From Luteimonas viscosa (GTDB lineage Bacteria > Pseudomonadota > Gammaproteobacteria > Xanthomonadales > Xanthomonadaceae): a DNA stretch of 64,000 bases. This document shows positions 7,649-17,321 of the stretch, piece after piece. Positions within the stretch are counted from its first letter, which is position 1. Each line of letters starts with the position of its first letter. Below the pieces are notes generated by a model that was not told where the DNA came from, did no database searches, and saw only the letters and a program-made list of their open reading frames with translations. The position numbers and the translations under genes are program-made. Where the stretch lies: contig NZ_VTFT01000001.1 of the NCBI RefSeq assembly GCF_008244685.1, positions 971,248 through 1,035,247 on the forward strand. Direction: 5' to 3'.

Positions 7649-10553
7649 CGGCGGCAGGCCGCGCCTTCGGGGCGCGGCCTTCGACCTGCGCCACCGGCCG
7701 CCCGAACAGGTAGCCCTGGCCGTAGGCGCAGCCCAGGCCGGTGAGCAACTGGCGCTGGTGCTCGGTCTCCACGCCCTCGCCGATGGTGTCGATGCCGAGC
7801 GTGCCGGCCAGGGCGAGGATGGCGCGCACCAGGGCCAGGCTCTCGGCGTGGGTTTCGCCGGACAGGCCGGCGATGAAGCTCTGGTCGATTTTCAGCGCCT
7901 GGATCGGGAACCGGTGCAGGTACGACAGCGCCGAGAAACCGGTGCCGAAGTCGTCGAGCAACGCCAGCACGCCCTCGGCACGCAGGGTATTGAGGATGCG
8001 CGCTGCGCGCGGCGCGTCGTCGAGCAGTGCGCCCTCGGTGATCTCGATCCGCAACCGGTGCGGATCGACCCGCGCGTCGCCGATGATGCGCAGCAGGCGC
8101 TCGGCGAAGTCGTCGGCGTGGAAGTGCCTGGGCGACACGTTGATCGACACGTAGCCTTCGAGGTGCCGCCCCATCCACGCTACCACGCGCTGGTACAGCA
8201 GCCAGTCGACCTGTTCGATCAGGCCACTGTCCTCGCACACGCGCAGGAACTCCGACGGCGGCAGCGCGCCGTGCAGTTCGTGCTTCCAGCGCAGCAGCGC
8301 CTCGTGCCCGACCACGACGCCGTCGGCCAGGCGCACGATCGGCTGGAAATGCGGCTCGAACGCGTCGCGCTGGATCGCGCGGCGCAGGTCGGCCTCGAGG
8401 TCGAGCAGGCGCATCGCCTCGGCGCGCATCTCCTCGTCGAAGCGCTCGCTGCGGTCGCGTCCGCGCGCCTTGGCGCGGTACATCGCCGCGTCGGCGTCGC
8501 GCAGCAGCTCGTCGGCGTGGCGGTAGCGCGGCTGCCACAGCGCGATGCCGATGCTGGCCGAGGGGAAAAGCTCGCGCCCGGCCACCCACATCGAGCGGCC
8601 GAGCTTCTTCAGGATCTTGGTGGAGATGTCGGTGGCGACGTCGGCATCGGCGACCGCATCGAGCACGATCGCGAACTCGTCGCCGCCCAGCCGCGCGACC
8701 ACGTCCTCGACCCCGATCGCGCCGCGGATGCGGCGGCCGACCTCGATCAGCATCGCATCGCCGGCGGCATGGCCCATCGAATCGTTGATCAGCTTGAAGC
8801 GGTCGAGGTCGAGGAACAGCACCGCGAACGGCAGCCGGCCCGGCTCGTACATCTGCAGCATCATGCTGTCGAGGCGGTCGAGCAGGAACACGCGGTTGGG
8901 CAGGCCGGTGAGGTGGTCGTGGCGCGCCTGGTGGGTCAGGCGCTGCTGCGCGCGCACGCGCTCGCCGATCTGCGCGCGCAGTTCGCGATTGGCCTGTTCC
9001 AGTTCGCGGGTACGCGCCTCGACCCGGAACTCGAGCTCGGCATGGGTGGCCTTGAGCGATTCCTGCGCACGCTTGCGCGCCAGCGCACCGTCGACGTGGT
9101 GGGCGACGAAGGTCAGCAGTTCCTGGTCGGCGGGAGTGAAGGCGACGTCCGCGCTGTAGCTCTGCACCGCGATCACGCCGACCGTGGCGCCGTCGCGCGT
9201 CAGCGGCACCCCCAGCCAGCAGTGCGCGAGCGAGCCGTGGCCGCGCATCTGCCCGGCGCTCTCGAGCTGGGCCATGCCGTAGCGGTCGACCAGCAGCGCC
9301 TGCCCGGTGCGGATCACGTACTCGGTCAGGCCGCGGCCGAGCCGGCGCGGCCGCCGCACCGGATCGCGCTCGTCCACCGAATAGGGGAATTCCAGCCGCG
9401 CGCCGTCCTCGCTCAGCAGCGCGATGTAGAAGTTGCGCGCGTCGAGCAGTTCGTCGATCACGCCGTGGACCTCGGCGTAGAAGCGCTCGATGCTGCCGGC
9501 GGTGATCGACAGTTCGCTGATCCGGAACAGCGCGCGCTGCAGGCGCTCGGCGCGCTCGCGCTCGACGATCTCCGCCTCCAGCACCCAGTTGGCGTGCTGC
9601 AGCTCGCGGGTGCGCTCGTCCACCCGCCGTTCCAGGTCGTCCTGCGCGGTCTTGCGGTCGAGCGCGGTGAGGATGTGCTGGGCGACGAATTCCAGCAGCG
9701 CCCGGTCCTCGTGGGTGTAGCGCCGTGGCTGGTCGTAGCTCTGCACCACGATCGCGCCGCTGACGTAGCCTTCGCGGCGCATCGGCACCCCCAGCCAGTC
9801 GGCGCTGTCGGGGCCGTGCGCGGGATCCTTGTCCACGCCCAGCGAGCTGCGGATCTGCGCCGACGGCCCCAGCATCGGCTGGCCGTGGCGCAGCATCGCC
9901 ACGGTCAGGCTGTTGGGCATCTCGCAGACGGGGATCTCCTCGTCGGGATCGGCCACCCACGGATCGCGCTCGTCGACGAAGTACAGGAAACGGACGGTCT
10001 CGCGCACGTCGTCATAGCGCACGATGTAGAAGTTGTCCGCCGGCATCAGGGTGCCGACGACGGCGTGGATCCGCGCCAGCATCTCCTGCATGTCGAGGCT
10101 GGCGCCGGACAGGTCCGCGATCTCGAACAGCGCCTGGCGCAGGCGCTCGGACTTGCGCAGCCCTTCGATGCGCGACTGCGCGCGCGCGCTGGAGAAGGTG
10201 GCGTCGATGGTGCTGCGGGCCAGCGCCAGCCAGCCCTCGCGCAGGGCGTTGGGAAGCTGCCGGCCGGGCTGCGCGACTAGGGCGACGCGGGTGGCGTCGA
10301 GGGTCCAGGCGGCGCTGATGTCGTAACCGTCGGCGCCGGGCGGCTCGCCGCCGAGCATGCCGTCGACCGCCGCGGCATGCGCCGGCGTGGCGGCTGCGCT
10401 GCGCGAGGCGCCGGCACCGAGCAGCGGATCGTTCCAGCCGACCGCGACGGTCGCGCCCGCAGGCAGGGTGCGCGCGAGCAGCGGCGCGATGGCGTCCAGT
10501 CCCGCGTCCGTCTGGGGACCGGGCAGGTTCGCCTCGGTGGCTGGGACATTCAC
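7629..10553 (-). CDS. Two-GAF GGDEF/EAL cyclic-di-GMP signalling enzyme
   Basis: Predicted cytoplasmic c-di-GMP enzyme of 974 residues. Two GAF-type sensor domains (about 140-300 and 340-500), each followed by a helical linker, precede a GGDEF domain with an intact GGDEF near residue 621. An EAL domain follows, with EALLRW near 748 and an intact DDFGTGFSAL motif. Both catalytic signatures look complete, so it could be bifunctional. No membrane segment is visible. I prefer the GTG at 10553, which has GGAG upstream. An ATG at 10655 would add 34 basic residues that do not look like protein. It is divergent from the ECF sigma operon and could share a regulatory region with it. Confidence 0.9.
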   Translation of the reverse strand: MNVPATEANLPGPQTDAGLDAIAPLLARTLPAGATVAVGWNDPLLGAGASRSAAATPAHAAAVDGMLGGEPPGADGYDISAAWTLDATRVALVAQPGRQLPNALREGWLALARSTIDATFSSARAQSRIEGLRKSERLRQALFEIADLSGASLDMQEMLARIHAVVGTLMPADNFYIVRYDDVRETVRFLYFVDERDPWVADPDEEIPVCEMPNSLTVAMLRHGQPMLGPSAQIRSSLGVDKDPAHGPDSADWLGVPMRREGYVSGAIVVQSYDQPRRYTHEDRALLEFVAQHILTALDRKTAQDDLERRVDERTRELQHANWVLEAEIVERERAERLQRALFRISELSITAGSIERFYAEVHGVIDELLDARNFYIALLSEDGARLEFPYSVDERDPVRRPRRLGRGLTEYVIRTGQALLVDRYGMAQLESAGQMRGHGSLAHCWLGVPLTRDGATVGVIAVQSYSADVAFTPADQELLTFVAHHVDGALARKRAQESLKATHAELEFRVEARTRELEQANRELRAQIGERVRAQQRLTHQARHDHLTGLPNRVFLLDRLDSMMLQMYEPGRLPFAVLFLDLDRFKLINDSMGHAAGDAMLIEVGRRIRGAIGVEDVVARLGGDEFAIVLDAVADADVATDISTKILKKLGRSMWVAGRELFPSASIGIALWQPRYRHADELLRDADAAMYRAKARGRDRSERFDEEMRAEAMRLLDLEADLRRAIQRDAFEPHFQPIVRLADGVVVGHEALLRWKHELHGALPPSEFLRVCEDSGLIEQVDWLLYQRVVAWMGRHLEGYVSINVSPRHFHADDFAERLLRIIGDARVDPHRLRIEITEGALLDDAPRAARILNTLRAEGVLALLDDFGTGFSALSYLHRFPIQALKIDQSFIAGLSGETHAESLALVRAILALAGTLGIDTIGEGVETEHQRQLLTGLGCAYGQGYLFGRPVAQVEGRAPKARPAAVSARSR
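7657..7679 (+). terminator. Strong hairpin just after the VWA gene, inside the convergent gene's end
   Basis: A perfect 9-bp stem (GGCCGCGCC with GGCGCGGCC) and a TTCGG loop, 8 bp past the VWA stop codon. It lies inside the last codons of the convergent GGDEF/EAL gene. A weak T/C tail follows on the plus strand. Its position fits a terminator or 3' stabiliser of the VWA mRNA embedded in a coding region. Confidence 0.45.
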
Positions 10554-10737
10554 GGGTTCGGCATCTCCATTCAGGGAGCATAACGAGATTCGGCCCCGGC
10601 TCCGGCAACCCCTCGGCCGGCGCCGATCCGTTAGCTTCGACATGTCGATCGCCATCGCCCACCTGCCCCTTCCCCGATGGTCCCGGCGCCGCGGCCCCGG
10701 CTTCCCGCCGGCCGGGGCAGGCCTTACCCTGCTGCGG

Positions 10738-11319
10738 GTGAACGAGGCCGCCCCCGACGATCCGCCCGAGCCCGGCGACGAAGCGCTGATGCTCGCCTAT
10801 GCGGCCGGCGACGTGGGCGCGTTCGAATCGCTCTACGGGCGCCACCGCCTGCGCCTGTACCGCTACCTGCTGCGGCAGCTGCGCGACGGCGCACTGGCCG
10901 ACGAGCTGTTCCAGGACATCTGGCAGAAGGTGATCAGCGCGCGCGCGAACTGGACGCCCGAGGCCGCGTTCGCGACCTGGCTGTACCGGATCGCGCACAA
11001 CCGCCTGGCCGACCACTGGCGGGCGCTGCAGCACCGTCCGCCGGCGCCGGTGGACGCCGACGAGCGCACCGCGCGCGTGCCCGACCCGGACACGCCGGAG
11101 CGGCAGCTGTCGGAATTCGAGCAGCGCCGGCAGTTGCAGGTGGCGCTGGACGCATTGCCGCCCGAGCAGCGCGAGGTGATCGTGCTGCGGCTGGAGCAGG
11201 AACTGAGCCTGGAGGAGATCGGCGAGGTGACCGGGGTCGGCCGGGAAACGGTGAAATCGCGCCTGCGCTACGCGATGGACAAGCTGCGCGCACAGCTCGG
11301 CGCGGGGGTGGGGGCATGA
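10738..11319 (+). CDS. ECF-type sigma-70 family RNA polymerase sigma factor
   Basis: Sigma factor of 193 residues with the two ECF regions. Region 2 (about 20-85) contains ADELFQDIWQKVI and FATWLYRIAHNRLADHWR. Region 4 (about 130-185) contains LPPEQREVIVLRL and the helix-turn-helix LEEIGEVTGVGRETVKSRL. The GTG at 10738 gives the usual N-terminus; an in-frame ATG at 10642 would add residues unlike the family. The stop overlaps the next gene (ATGA), so sigma factor and presumed anti-sigma factor are made together. I cannot name its regulon. Confidence 0.9.
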   Translation: MNEAAPDDPPEPGDEALMLAYAAGDVGAFESLYGRHRLRLYRYLLRQLRDGALADELFQDIWQKVISARANWTPEAAFATWLYRIAHNRLADHWRALQHRPPAPVDADERTARVPDPDTPERQLSEFEQRRQLQVALDALPPEQREVIVLRLEQELSLEEIGEVTGVGRETVKSRLRYAMDKLRAQLGAGVGA

Positions 11320-12464
11320 GCCGCCGCGACCACGAGCCGCTGACGCCGGAAGAACGCGAACTCGCCGCGCGGCTGTCGCGGCTGGATCCGCATGCGGCGC
11401 CGCCGGCGGCGCTCGACGCGGCGATCCTGGCTGCGGCGCGCGCGCAGCCACACGGCGAGGGCGCGCCCGCCACGCGTGCGCAGAGGCGACCACGTCGCCC
11501 GCGCTGGCCGGTCGGGCTGGGGATCGCGGCCTCGCTGGCGGTGGCGGTCGGCGTCGCCTGGCAACTTCGCCCCTTGCCCGAGAGCCGGGCGCTGTCCGCG
11601 CCTTCCGAACTCGAAATGCCGCAGGCCGTGATCGCCGAGCCTGCGCCGGCGGGCGCCGCGATCACGCCGCCGGAGGCGACCGGCGAGGCCGAAGACACGC
11701 CTGCGGCCGAAAACGGCGGCGCCACCGTCGCGGCAGACGAGGCCCGGGCCCCGTCCGGACCTGAAGGCTCCGCGCCCAGCCGCAGCCCCCCCGCCGTCGC
11801 GCGCGACCAGCACGAAATCGCGGTGGCCGCCGACCGGGCCGCGACCGACGCCGCCGCCCGTCAGGACGCCAGGCGCAAGGCCGAAGTCGAAGCCGAGGCC
11901 GGCAGGGCCGAGGCGTCGGCACGGCGCGCCGCTGCGCAGCCGGCCGCTGCGCTAGCGGAGGACGCCGATGCGATGGACATCGTCTTCGACCAGGCCACAC
12001 CACCGCCCCCTCCGCCCCCTCCGCCCCCCGCGCCGCCGGCCCCGCCGGCACCGGCCGCCGATGACACCGGCTTCGTCCCGGCGCCGCCCGCCCCGCAAAG
12101 CGCGTCGCGCCCGGAAGAAGACGAGGACGCGTCGCACGCGCGCAGGCGGCGTCCCGATCCCGACCCCGCCGCCGAACCGTCGGAGGCCGCCGCCGAAGCC
12201 GCTGCGATCGACCAGATCATCGTGACCGGGACGCGGATCGAGCCGGCACCGGCGACGCTCGACGCGCTCGCCGACCAGCCGCTCGACGACCGCCCGCCGG
12301 CCTCGGCCGATTCTCCCGCGGTGCGCACAAGCTGGCTGCAGCGCATCCGCGAGCTGCGCGACGCGGGCCAGATGGACGAGGCGCGCGCCAGCCTGCGCGA
12401 GTTCGTGCGCCGCCACCCCGAGGCCGAGGTCCCCGACGACCTGCGCCCGCTGCTGGGCGAATGA
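11316..12464 (+). CDS. Single-pass membrane anti-sigma-like protein with Pro-rich region and TonB-receptor-like motif
   Basis: The 382-residue product has a charged cytoplasmic head (about 1-60), one membrane segment (about 67-84) and a long Ala/Pro/Glu-rich outer part. Residues 229-239 are nearly all proline, and the motif DQIIVTGTRIE lies at 299-309. A small helical, conserved-looking tail (about 338-382) includes WLQRIRELRDAGQMDEA. Translational coupling to the ECF sigma gene and the topology suggest an anti-sigma factor; no zinc-binding ASD motif is visible, so this is inference. The 3' end overlaps the yigZ-like gene by 4 bp. The same VxVxGTR motif occurs in the VWA lipoprotein 5 kb away. 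Confidence 0.75.
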   Translation: MSRRDHEPLTPEERELAARLSRLDPHAAPPAALDAAILAAARAQPHGEGAPATRAQRRPRRPRWPVGLGIAASLAVAVGVAWQLRPLPESRALSAPSELEMPQAVIAEPAPAGAAITPPEATGEAEDTPAAENGGATVAADEARAPSGPEGSAPSRSPPAVARDQHEIAVAADRAATDAAARQDARRKAEVEAEAGRAEASARRAAAQPAAALAEDADAMDIVFDQATPPPPPPPPPPAPPAPPAPAADDTGFVPAPPAPQSASRPEEDEDASHARRRRPDPDPAAEPSEAAAEAAAIDQIIVTGTRIEPAPATLDALADQPLDDRPPASADSPAVRTSWLQRIRELRDAGQMDEARASLREFVRRHPEAEVPDDLRPLLGE

Positions 12465-13051
12465 GCCTGGACACGCTGGCCGCGCCGGCGCAACACGCCA
12501 TCGAGGTCCGGCACAGCCGCTTCCTGGCGAACGCCGCGCCCATCGCCTCGGTGGAGGACGCGGCCGACTTCCTCCGTCACGCCTCGCTCGCCGACGCCAG
12601 CCACAACTGCTGGGCCTGGCGGCTGGGCGGCGACTACCGCAGCAGCGACGACCACGAACCGGCCGGCACCGCGGGACGCCCGATCCTGGCCGCGATCGAC
12701 GGGCAGGGCTTCGACCGGGTGGCGGTGGTGGTCAGCCGCTGGTTCGGCGGCATCAAGCTCGGCGCCGGCGGCCTGGTGCGTGCCTACGGCGGCGCGGCGG
12801 CCGAATGCCTGCGCCTGGCGCCGCGACTGGCGCTGGTCGAAACCGCGCGGGTGCGCGTGCACGTGGCGTTCGGGGACGTTTCGACGCTGCACCAGTTGCT
12901 GCCCGTGTTCGCGGCGAACAAGCTCGACGAGGAATTCGACGCCACCGGCGCCTGCATCGCCCTGGAACTGCCCGCAAGCGCGCTCGCGGACTTGAAAACC
13001 CGGCTGCGCGACGCCACCCGTGACCGGGCACGTTTCGAAGACGAAGGCTGA
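12461..13051 (+). CDS. YigZ/IMPACT family protein
   Basis: Protein of 196 residues with the UPF0029/IMPACT N-terminal domain. The family signature is clear: SHNCWAWRLG, then EPAGTAGRPIL, then VVVSRWFGGIKLGAGGLVRAYGG. The bacterial YigZ group has a two-domain fold related to EF-G domain IV; its role in E. coli is poorly known. The start overlaps the preceding stop (ATGA) and the stop shares a base with the next start, so it lies inside one operon of sigma factor, anti-sigma-like protein, YigZ and ABC exporter. Confidence 0.9.
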   Translation: MSLDTLAAPAQHAIEVRHSRFLANAAPIASVEDAADFLRHASLADASHNCWAWRLGGDYRSSDDHEPAGTAGRPILAAIDGQGFDRVAVVVSRWFGGIKLGAGGLVRAYGGAAAECLRLAPRLALVETARVRVHVAFGDVSTLHQLLPVFAANKLDEEFDATGACIALELPASALADLKTRLRDATRDRARFEDEG

Positions 13052-14856
13052 TGGCGTTTTCCCACGACCGGCGCGGCGGCGCCCCAGGCACCCCGCCCAT
13101 CGCGCCGGATGCGCCTTCGCCGAAGGTTCCGCTCGGTTCGCTGCGCACGCTGTGGCCGTTCGTCATGCGCCAGAAGGGGCTGTTCTTCGCCTGGCTGCTG
13201 GCGCTGGTGGCCTCCTCCGGCGCGACCCTGGCGCTGCCGGTCGCGGTGCGCCACATCATCGACCGGGGCTTCAGCAGCGGCAGCAACATCGACGCGACCT
13301 TCGCGATGGTCCTGCTGGTCGCGCTGGCGCTGGCGCTGGCCACCGCCGCGCGCTTCTTCTTCGTCTCCCTGCTGGGCGAGCGCGTGGTCGCCGACCTGCG
13401 CAACCGGCTCTACGGGCACCTGGTCGGGCTCGACCAGGCCTTCTTCGAACGCAACCGCAGCGGCGAACTGGTGTCGCGACTCAGCGCCGACACCGAACTG
13501 CTGCGCAGCGTGATCGGCACCACCATGTCGGTCGCGCTGCGCAGCACGGTGACCGTGCTCGGCAGCGTGGTCATGCTGCTGGTGACCAGCCCGAAGCTGG
13601 CGGTGTGGGCGCTGGTGGGAATCCCGCTGCTGGTGCTGCCGCTGGTGCTGGGCGGGCGCCGGCTGCAGAAGATCTCGCGCCAGAGCCAGGACCGGGTCGC
13701 CGATGCCAACGCGCTGGCCGCCGAATCCCTGGGCGCGATCCGCACGGTGCAGGCGCACGCGCGCGAAGCGTACGAACGCGGCCGGTTCACCGATGCGGTC
13801 GCGCTGTCGGTCGCCACCGCGCGCAAGCGCATCGGCGTGCAGTCGCTGGTCACCGCGGTGGCCATCTCGCTGATCTTCGGCGCGATCATCCTGGTGCTGT
13901 GGTCGGGCGCGCACGACGTGATCCGCGGCGACATGACCGCCGGCACGCTCGGCCAGTTCGTGCTCTACGCCCTGCTCGGCGCCGGCTCGGTCGGTGCGCT
14001 GGCGGAAGTCTGGAACGAGCTGCAGCGCGCGGCCGGCGGCATGGGCCGGATCGGCGAACTGCTGGACGAACGCGGCGGAATCGCGGCGCCGGCGCATCCG
14101 GACCCGTTGCCACGCCCGCTGCGCGGCGAACTGCGCTTCGACGACGTCTCGTTCCACTACCCGACGCGCCCCGACGCCCCGGCATTGCAGGCGTTCTCGC
14201 TGCGCGTCGCGCCCGGCGAAACCGTGGCCCTGGTCGGCCCTTCCGGAGCGGGCAAGAGCACCGTGTTCTCGGTGCTGCTGCGCTTCCACGATCCGCAGGC
14301 GGGCCGGGTCTCGGTCGACGGCGTCGACGTGCGCCGGCTCGATCCGGCCGAACTGCGCGAGGCGATCGCGCTGGTGCCGCAGCAGCCTGCGATCTTCGCC
14401 GCCAGCGCGCGCGAGAACATCCGCTACGGCCGGCTCGAGGCGAACGACGCCGAGATCGAGGCCGCCGCGCGCTCGGCCGAGGCGCACGAATTCCTCTCCG
14501 CGCTCCCGGCCGGCTACGACGAGCAGCTCGGCGAGCGCGGCGCGCGCCTGTCCGGCGGCCAGCAGCAACGCATCGCCATCGCCCGGGCCCTGCTCAAGGA
14601 CGCGCCGATCCTGCTGCTCGACGAAGCCACCTCCGCGCTCGACGCGCAGAGCGAACGCGCGGTGCAGACCGCGCTCGAGCACCTGATGGAAGGCCGCACC
14701 ACGCTGGTGATCGCGCACCGGCTGGCCACGATCCTCAAGGCCGACCGCATCGTGGTGATGGACCAGGGGCGGATCGTCGCCCAGGGCACCCACGCCGAGT
14801 TGCTGGCGCAGGACGGCCTCTACGCGCAGCTGGCGCGGCTGCAGTTCATCGACTGA
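13051..14856 (+). CDS. ABC transporter, fused permease and ATPase (MsbA-like)
   Basis: Half-transporter of 601 residues that should act as a homodimer in the inner membrane. Six membrane helices fill about residues 30-320. The ATPase has Walker A GPSGAGKS near 396, the LSGGQQQRIAIARALL signature near 500, Walker B ILLLDEATSALD near 520, and the H-loop in VIAHRLATI. MsbA-like exporters carry lipids, drugs or peptides; the substrate cannot be read here. The start overlaps the yigZ stop by one base. It ends 15 bp before the convergent AraC gene, with no room for a separate terminator. Confidence 0.92.
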   Translation: MAFSHDRRGGAPGTPPIAPDAPSPKVPLGSLRTLWPFVMRQKGLFFAWLLALVASSGATLALPVAVRHIIDRGFSSGSNIDATFAMVLLVALALALATAARFFFVSLLGERVVADLRNRLYGHLVGLDQAFFERNRSGELVSRLSADTELLRSVIGTTMSVALRSTVTVLGSVVMLLVTSPKLAVWALVGIPLLVLPLVLGGRRLQKISRQSQDRVADANALAAESLGAIRTVQAHAREAYERGRFTDAVALSVATARKRIGVQSLVTAVAISLIFGAIILVLWSGAHDVIRGDMTAGTLGQFVLYALLGAGSVGALAEVWNELQRAAGGMGRIGELLDERGGIAAPAHPDPLPRPLRGELRFDDVSFHYPTRPDAPALQAFSLRVAPGETVALVGPSGAGKSTVFSVLLRFHDPQAGRVSVDGVDVRRLDPAELREAIALVPQQPAIFAASARENIRYGRLEANDAEIEAAARSAEAHEFLSALPAGYDEQLGERGARLSGGQQQRIAIARALLKDAPILLLDEATSALDAQSERAVQTALEHLMEGRTTLVIAHRLATILKADRIVVMDQGRIVAQGTHAELLAQDGLYAQLARLQFID

Positions 14857-14871
14857 CGCGGTTCCGCCAAC

Positions 14872-15705
14872 TCAGGCGGACGCGGCGACGAGCTGCCTGC
14901 GCCATTCGCGTGGCGAGCGCCCGGTCTGGGCCTTGAACGCGCGCGACAACGCCGCCTCGCTGCCGTAGCCGATCTGCGGGGCGACGATCTTCAGCGGGCG
15001 CCCGCGCCGCAGCGCCTGCTGCGCCAGGCCGATGCGCCAGCCCTGCAGGTACTGGCCGGGGGTGGTGCCCACCGCCTCGCGGAAGCTGGCCGCGAACACG
15101 CTGCGCGACATGCCGGCGGCCTGCGCCAGTTCGTCCAGCGTCCAGTCCTTCGCTGGCGCCTCGTGCATCGCCACCAGCGCGTTGCGCAGGCGCGGATGCG
15201 ACAGCCCCGACAGCAACCCGCCCTGCACCTCGCCACTCTCCATCAGCTGGCGCAGGATCTGGATCATCACCACCTCGAACAGGCGCTCGACCAGCGCCAC
15301 GCGCCCGCAGCGGTGTTCGAACGCTTCCTCGAACAGCAGCGCCAGCACCGGCGCCGCGCCACCGACCTCATCCAGCGGCAGGCACACCACCGGCGGCAAC
15401 GCCGCGGCGATGGGATTGCCCGCGCCACCCTCGAAGGCCAGGTGCGCGCAGACCATGTCCGCGCCGCGCTCGGGATCGGTGACGAAGCGGTGGGTCAGCG
15501 GCCGCGGATACAGCAGCAGGCTGGGGCGGTCCACGCGCAGCGATTCGCGGCCGTGGACCACCTCGACCACGCCTTCGCGCACCAGGTGCAACTGGCCGTG
15601 CTCGCCGTCGCTCTCCACGGTGTTGATGCCGCATAGCGGGCCGGTATTGAACACCTGGGCGCTGACCGGGAAGTGGGTCATGAGGGCGGCGAGCCTGTCG
15701 GCCAT
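14872..15705 (-). CDS. AraC family transcriptional regulator with N-terminal cupin domain
   Basis: Regulator of 277 residues. The N-terminal part (about 1-170) has the pattern of the AraC-type cupin ligand-binding domain. The C-terminal part holds two helix-turn-helix motifs: [23 protein letters not shown], with [10 protein letters not shown], and a second ending in [22 protein letters not shown] good ribosome binding site (CAGGAG) precedes the ATG at 15705. It is divergent from the Ohr and hydrolase genes with 121 bp between starts, so those are the likely targets. Regulators of this type often respond to aromatic or electrophilic compounds; the ligand is unknown. Confidence 0.9.
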   Translation of the reverse strand: MADRLAALMTHFPVSAQVFNTGPLCGINTVESDGEHGQLHLVREGVVEVVHGRESLRVDRPSLLLYPRPLTHRFVTDPERGADMVCAHLAFEGGAGNPIAAALPPVVCLPLDEVGGAAPVLALLFEEAFEHRCGRVALVERLFEVVMIQILRQLMESGEVQGGLLSGLSHPRLRNALVAMHEAPAKDWTLDELAQAAGMSRSVFAASFREAVGTTPGQYLQGWRIGLAQQALRRGRPLKIVAPQIGYGSEAALSRAFKAQTGRSPREWRRQLVAASA

Positions 15706-15826
15706 TGCGGACTCCTGGTCAATTTTTCAGGACTTTACATCACCAACGGTCCCGGCTGGGCGCGCACAGTACGCCTCACCGGGGAGACCCCCGGCCCCAC
15801 CACCCCACCCGACAGGAAATCCCGCC

Positions 15827-16255
15827 ATGTCCATCGAGAAGATCCTCTACACCGCCAGCGCCACCGCCACCGGCGGCCGCGACGGCCGCGCCATCGCCGA
15901 AGGCGGCGCGCTCGACATCGCCTTGTCCACGCCCCGCGAGCTCGGTGGCGCCGGCGGCCCCGGCACCAATCCCGAGCAGCTGTTCGCCGCGGGCTATTCG
16001 GCCTGCTTCCTCGGTGCGCTCCGGTTCGTCGCCGGCAGGCAGAAGGTGGCCCTGCCCGCGGCCACCACCGTCACCGGCCGGGTCGGCATTGGCCCGACCG
16101 CGACCGGCTTCGGCATCGAGGCCGCGCTCACGGTCTCCGCACCGGGCGTGGCGCGCGACAAGCTGCAGTCCCTGGTCGAGCAGGCGCATGCCGTGTGCCC
16201 GTACTCGAACGCCACGCGCGGAAACATCGACGTCTCGCTGTCGATCGCCGACTGA
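15827..16255 (+). CDS. Ohr/OsmC family organic hydroperoxide reductase
   Basis: Thiol peroxidase of the Ohr branch that reduces organic hydroperoxides with lipoyl proteins as electron donors. The 142-residue length is typical. The two catalytic cysteines are present, Cys60 in YSACF and Cys124 in AVCPYS, and Glu50 and an N-terminal arginine fit the Ohr active site. No MarR-type ohrR is next to it; the divergent AraC gene may control it instead. The next gene, an alpha/beta hydrolase, follows 46 bp downstream in the same direction. Confidence 0.92.
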   Translation: MSIEKILYTASATATGGRDGRAIAEGGALDIALSTPRELGGAGGPGTNPEQLFAAGYSACFLGALRFVAGRQKVALPAATTVTGRVGIGPTATGFGIEAALTVSAPGVARDKLQSLVEQAHAVCPYSNATRGNIDVSLSIAD

Positions 16256-16301
16256 TCCATCGACACCACCCAACCCCGCATCCAACCCCGGAGACACCGC
16301 C

Positions 16302-17258
16302 ATGAACGCCATCACCCGCACCTTCGCCGCCAGCCTGCTGGCGATCGCCCTCCACGCCGGTACGGCCCACGCCGCGCAGCCGCAAGCCGGCGACCTCCAG
16401 GCCGCCGCCCGTGCCGCCACCATCGAAGGCAGCACCGTCGTCACCGCCGACGGCGTGCGCCTGTACTACAAGGACTGGGGCCCCAAGGACGGCCCGGTCG
16501 TGACCTTCAGCCATGGCTGGCCGCTGAGCTCGGACAGCTGGGAATCGCAGATGCTGTTCCTGGCCGACCAGGGCTACCGCGTGGTCGCGCACGACCGCCG
16601 CGGCCACGGCCGCTCCAGCCAGCCCTGGGACGGCAACGACATGGACCACTACGCCGACGATCTGGCGGCGGTGATCACCGCGCTCGACCTGCGCGACGTC
16701 ACCGTGGTCGGCTTCTCCACCGGCGGCGGCGAAGTGGCGCGCTACATCGGCCGCCACGGCACGGCGCGGGTGAAGAAGGCGGTGCTGGTGGGTGCGGTCA
16801 CGCCTTTCATGCTGCGCACCACCGACAACCCGGACGGCGCCCCGATCGAGTTGTTCGACGGCTTCCGCAAGGCCGCACGGGAAAATCGCGCGCAGCAGTA
16901 CCTGGACATCGCCTCGGGTCCGTTCTTCGGCTTCAACCGGCCCGGCGCCACGCCCAGCGCAGGCCTCGTCCAGAATTTCTACGTGCAGGGCATGCAGGCC
17001 GGGCACAGGAACACGTACGACTCGATCGCCGCGTTCTCGGCCACCGACTTCCGCGGCGACCTGGCGAAGTTCGACGTGCCGACGCTGGTGATCCATGGCG
17101 GCGACGACCAGATCGTGCCGCCGGCGATGTCGGCCCAGCTCGTCCCGCGCCACGTGAAGCATGCCGAGGTGATCCTCTACCCCGGCGCGCCGCACGGCAT
17201 CACCGACACCCACAAGGACCGGCTCAACCAGGACCTGCTGGACTTCCTGCGCGAGTGA
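16302..17258 (+). CDS. Exported alpha/beta hydrolase, non-heme chloroperoxidase-like
   Basis: Protein of 318 residues with a cleavable signal peptide (cleavage near residue 25 after AHA), so periplasmic or secreted. The body is an alpha/beta hydrolase close to the cofactor-free haloperoxidase/perhydrolase group: oxyanion SHGWPLSSD, nucleophile Ser139 in GFSTGGGE, acid in GGDDQIVPP and His in GAPHGI. Members have esterase or perhydrolase activity. Pairing with Ohr suggests a link to peroxides or peracids, which is inference. A Rho-independent terminator follows at 17288. Confidence 0.88.
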   Translation: MNAITRTFAASLLAIALHAGTAHAAQPQAGDLQAAARAATIEGSTVVTADGVRLYYKDWGPKDGPVVTFSHGWPLSSDSWESQMLFLADQGYRVVAHDRRGHGRSSQPWDGNDMDHYADDLAAVITALDLRDVTVVGFSTGGGEVARYIGRHGTARVKKAVLVGAVTPFMLRTTDNPDGAPIELFDGFRKAARENRAQQYLDIASGPFFGFNRPGATPSAGLVQNFYVQGMQAGHRNTYDSIAAFSATDFRGDLAKFDVPTLVIHGGDDQIVPPAMSAQLVPRHVKHAEVILYPGAPHGITDTHKDRLNQDLLDFLRE

Positions 17259-17287
17259 GGCACCGCCGCTTATTGCCGATCCGCCCA

Positions 17288-17321
17288 GAGGACGCATGCC
17301 CCGGCATGGGTCCTCATTTTT
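17288..17321 (+). terminator. Rho-independent terminator of the Ohr-hydrolase operon
   Basis: A 13-bp stem, GAGGAC-x-CATGCC paired with GGCATG-x-GTCCTC, with a 2-nt loop and followed by ATTTTT. It lies 30 bp past the hydrolase stop and is the clearest terminator on the plus strand in this window. Confidence 0.85.

Noticed and set aside
7455-10280. A long plus-strand open frame antisense to the GGDEF/EAL gene.
   Set aside because: In GC-rich DNA antisense frames stay open by codon bias. The minus strand encodes clear GAF, GGDEF and EAL domains.
10554-10655. N-terminal extension of the GGDEF/EAL protein from an ATG at 10655.
   Set aside because: The extra residues are Arg-rich and unlike the family, and the GTG at 10553 has a GGAG site upstream.
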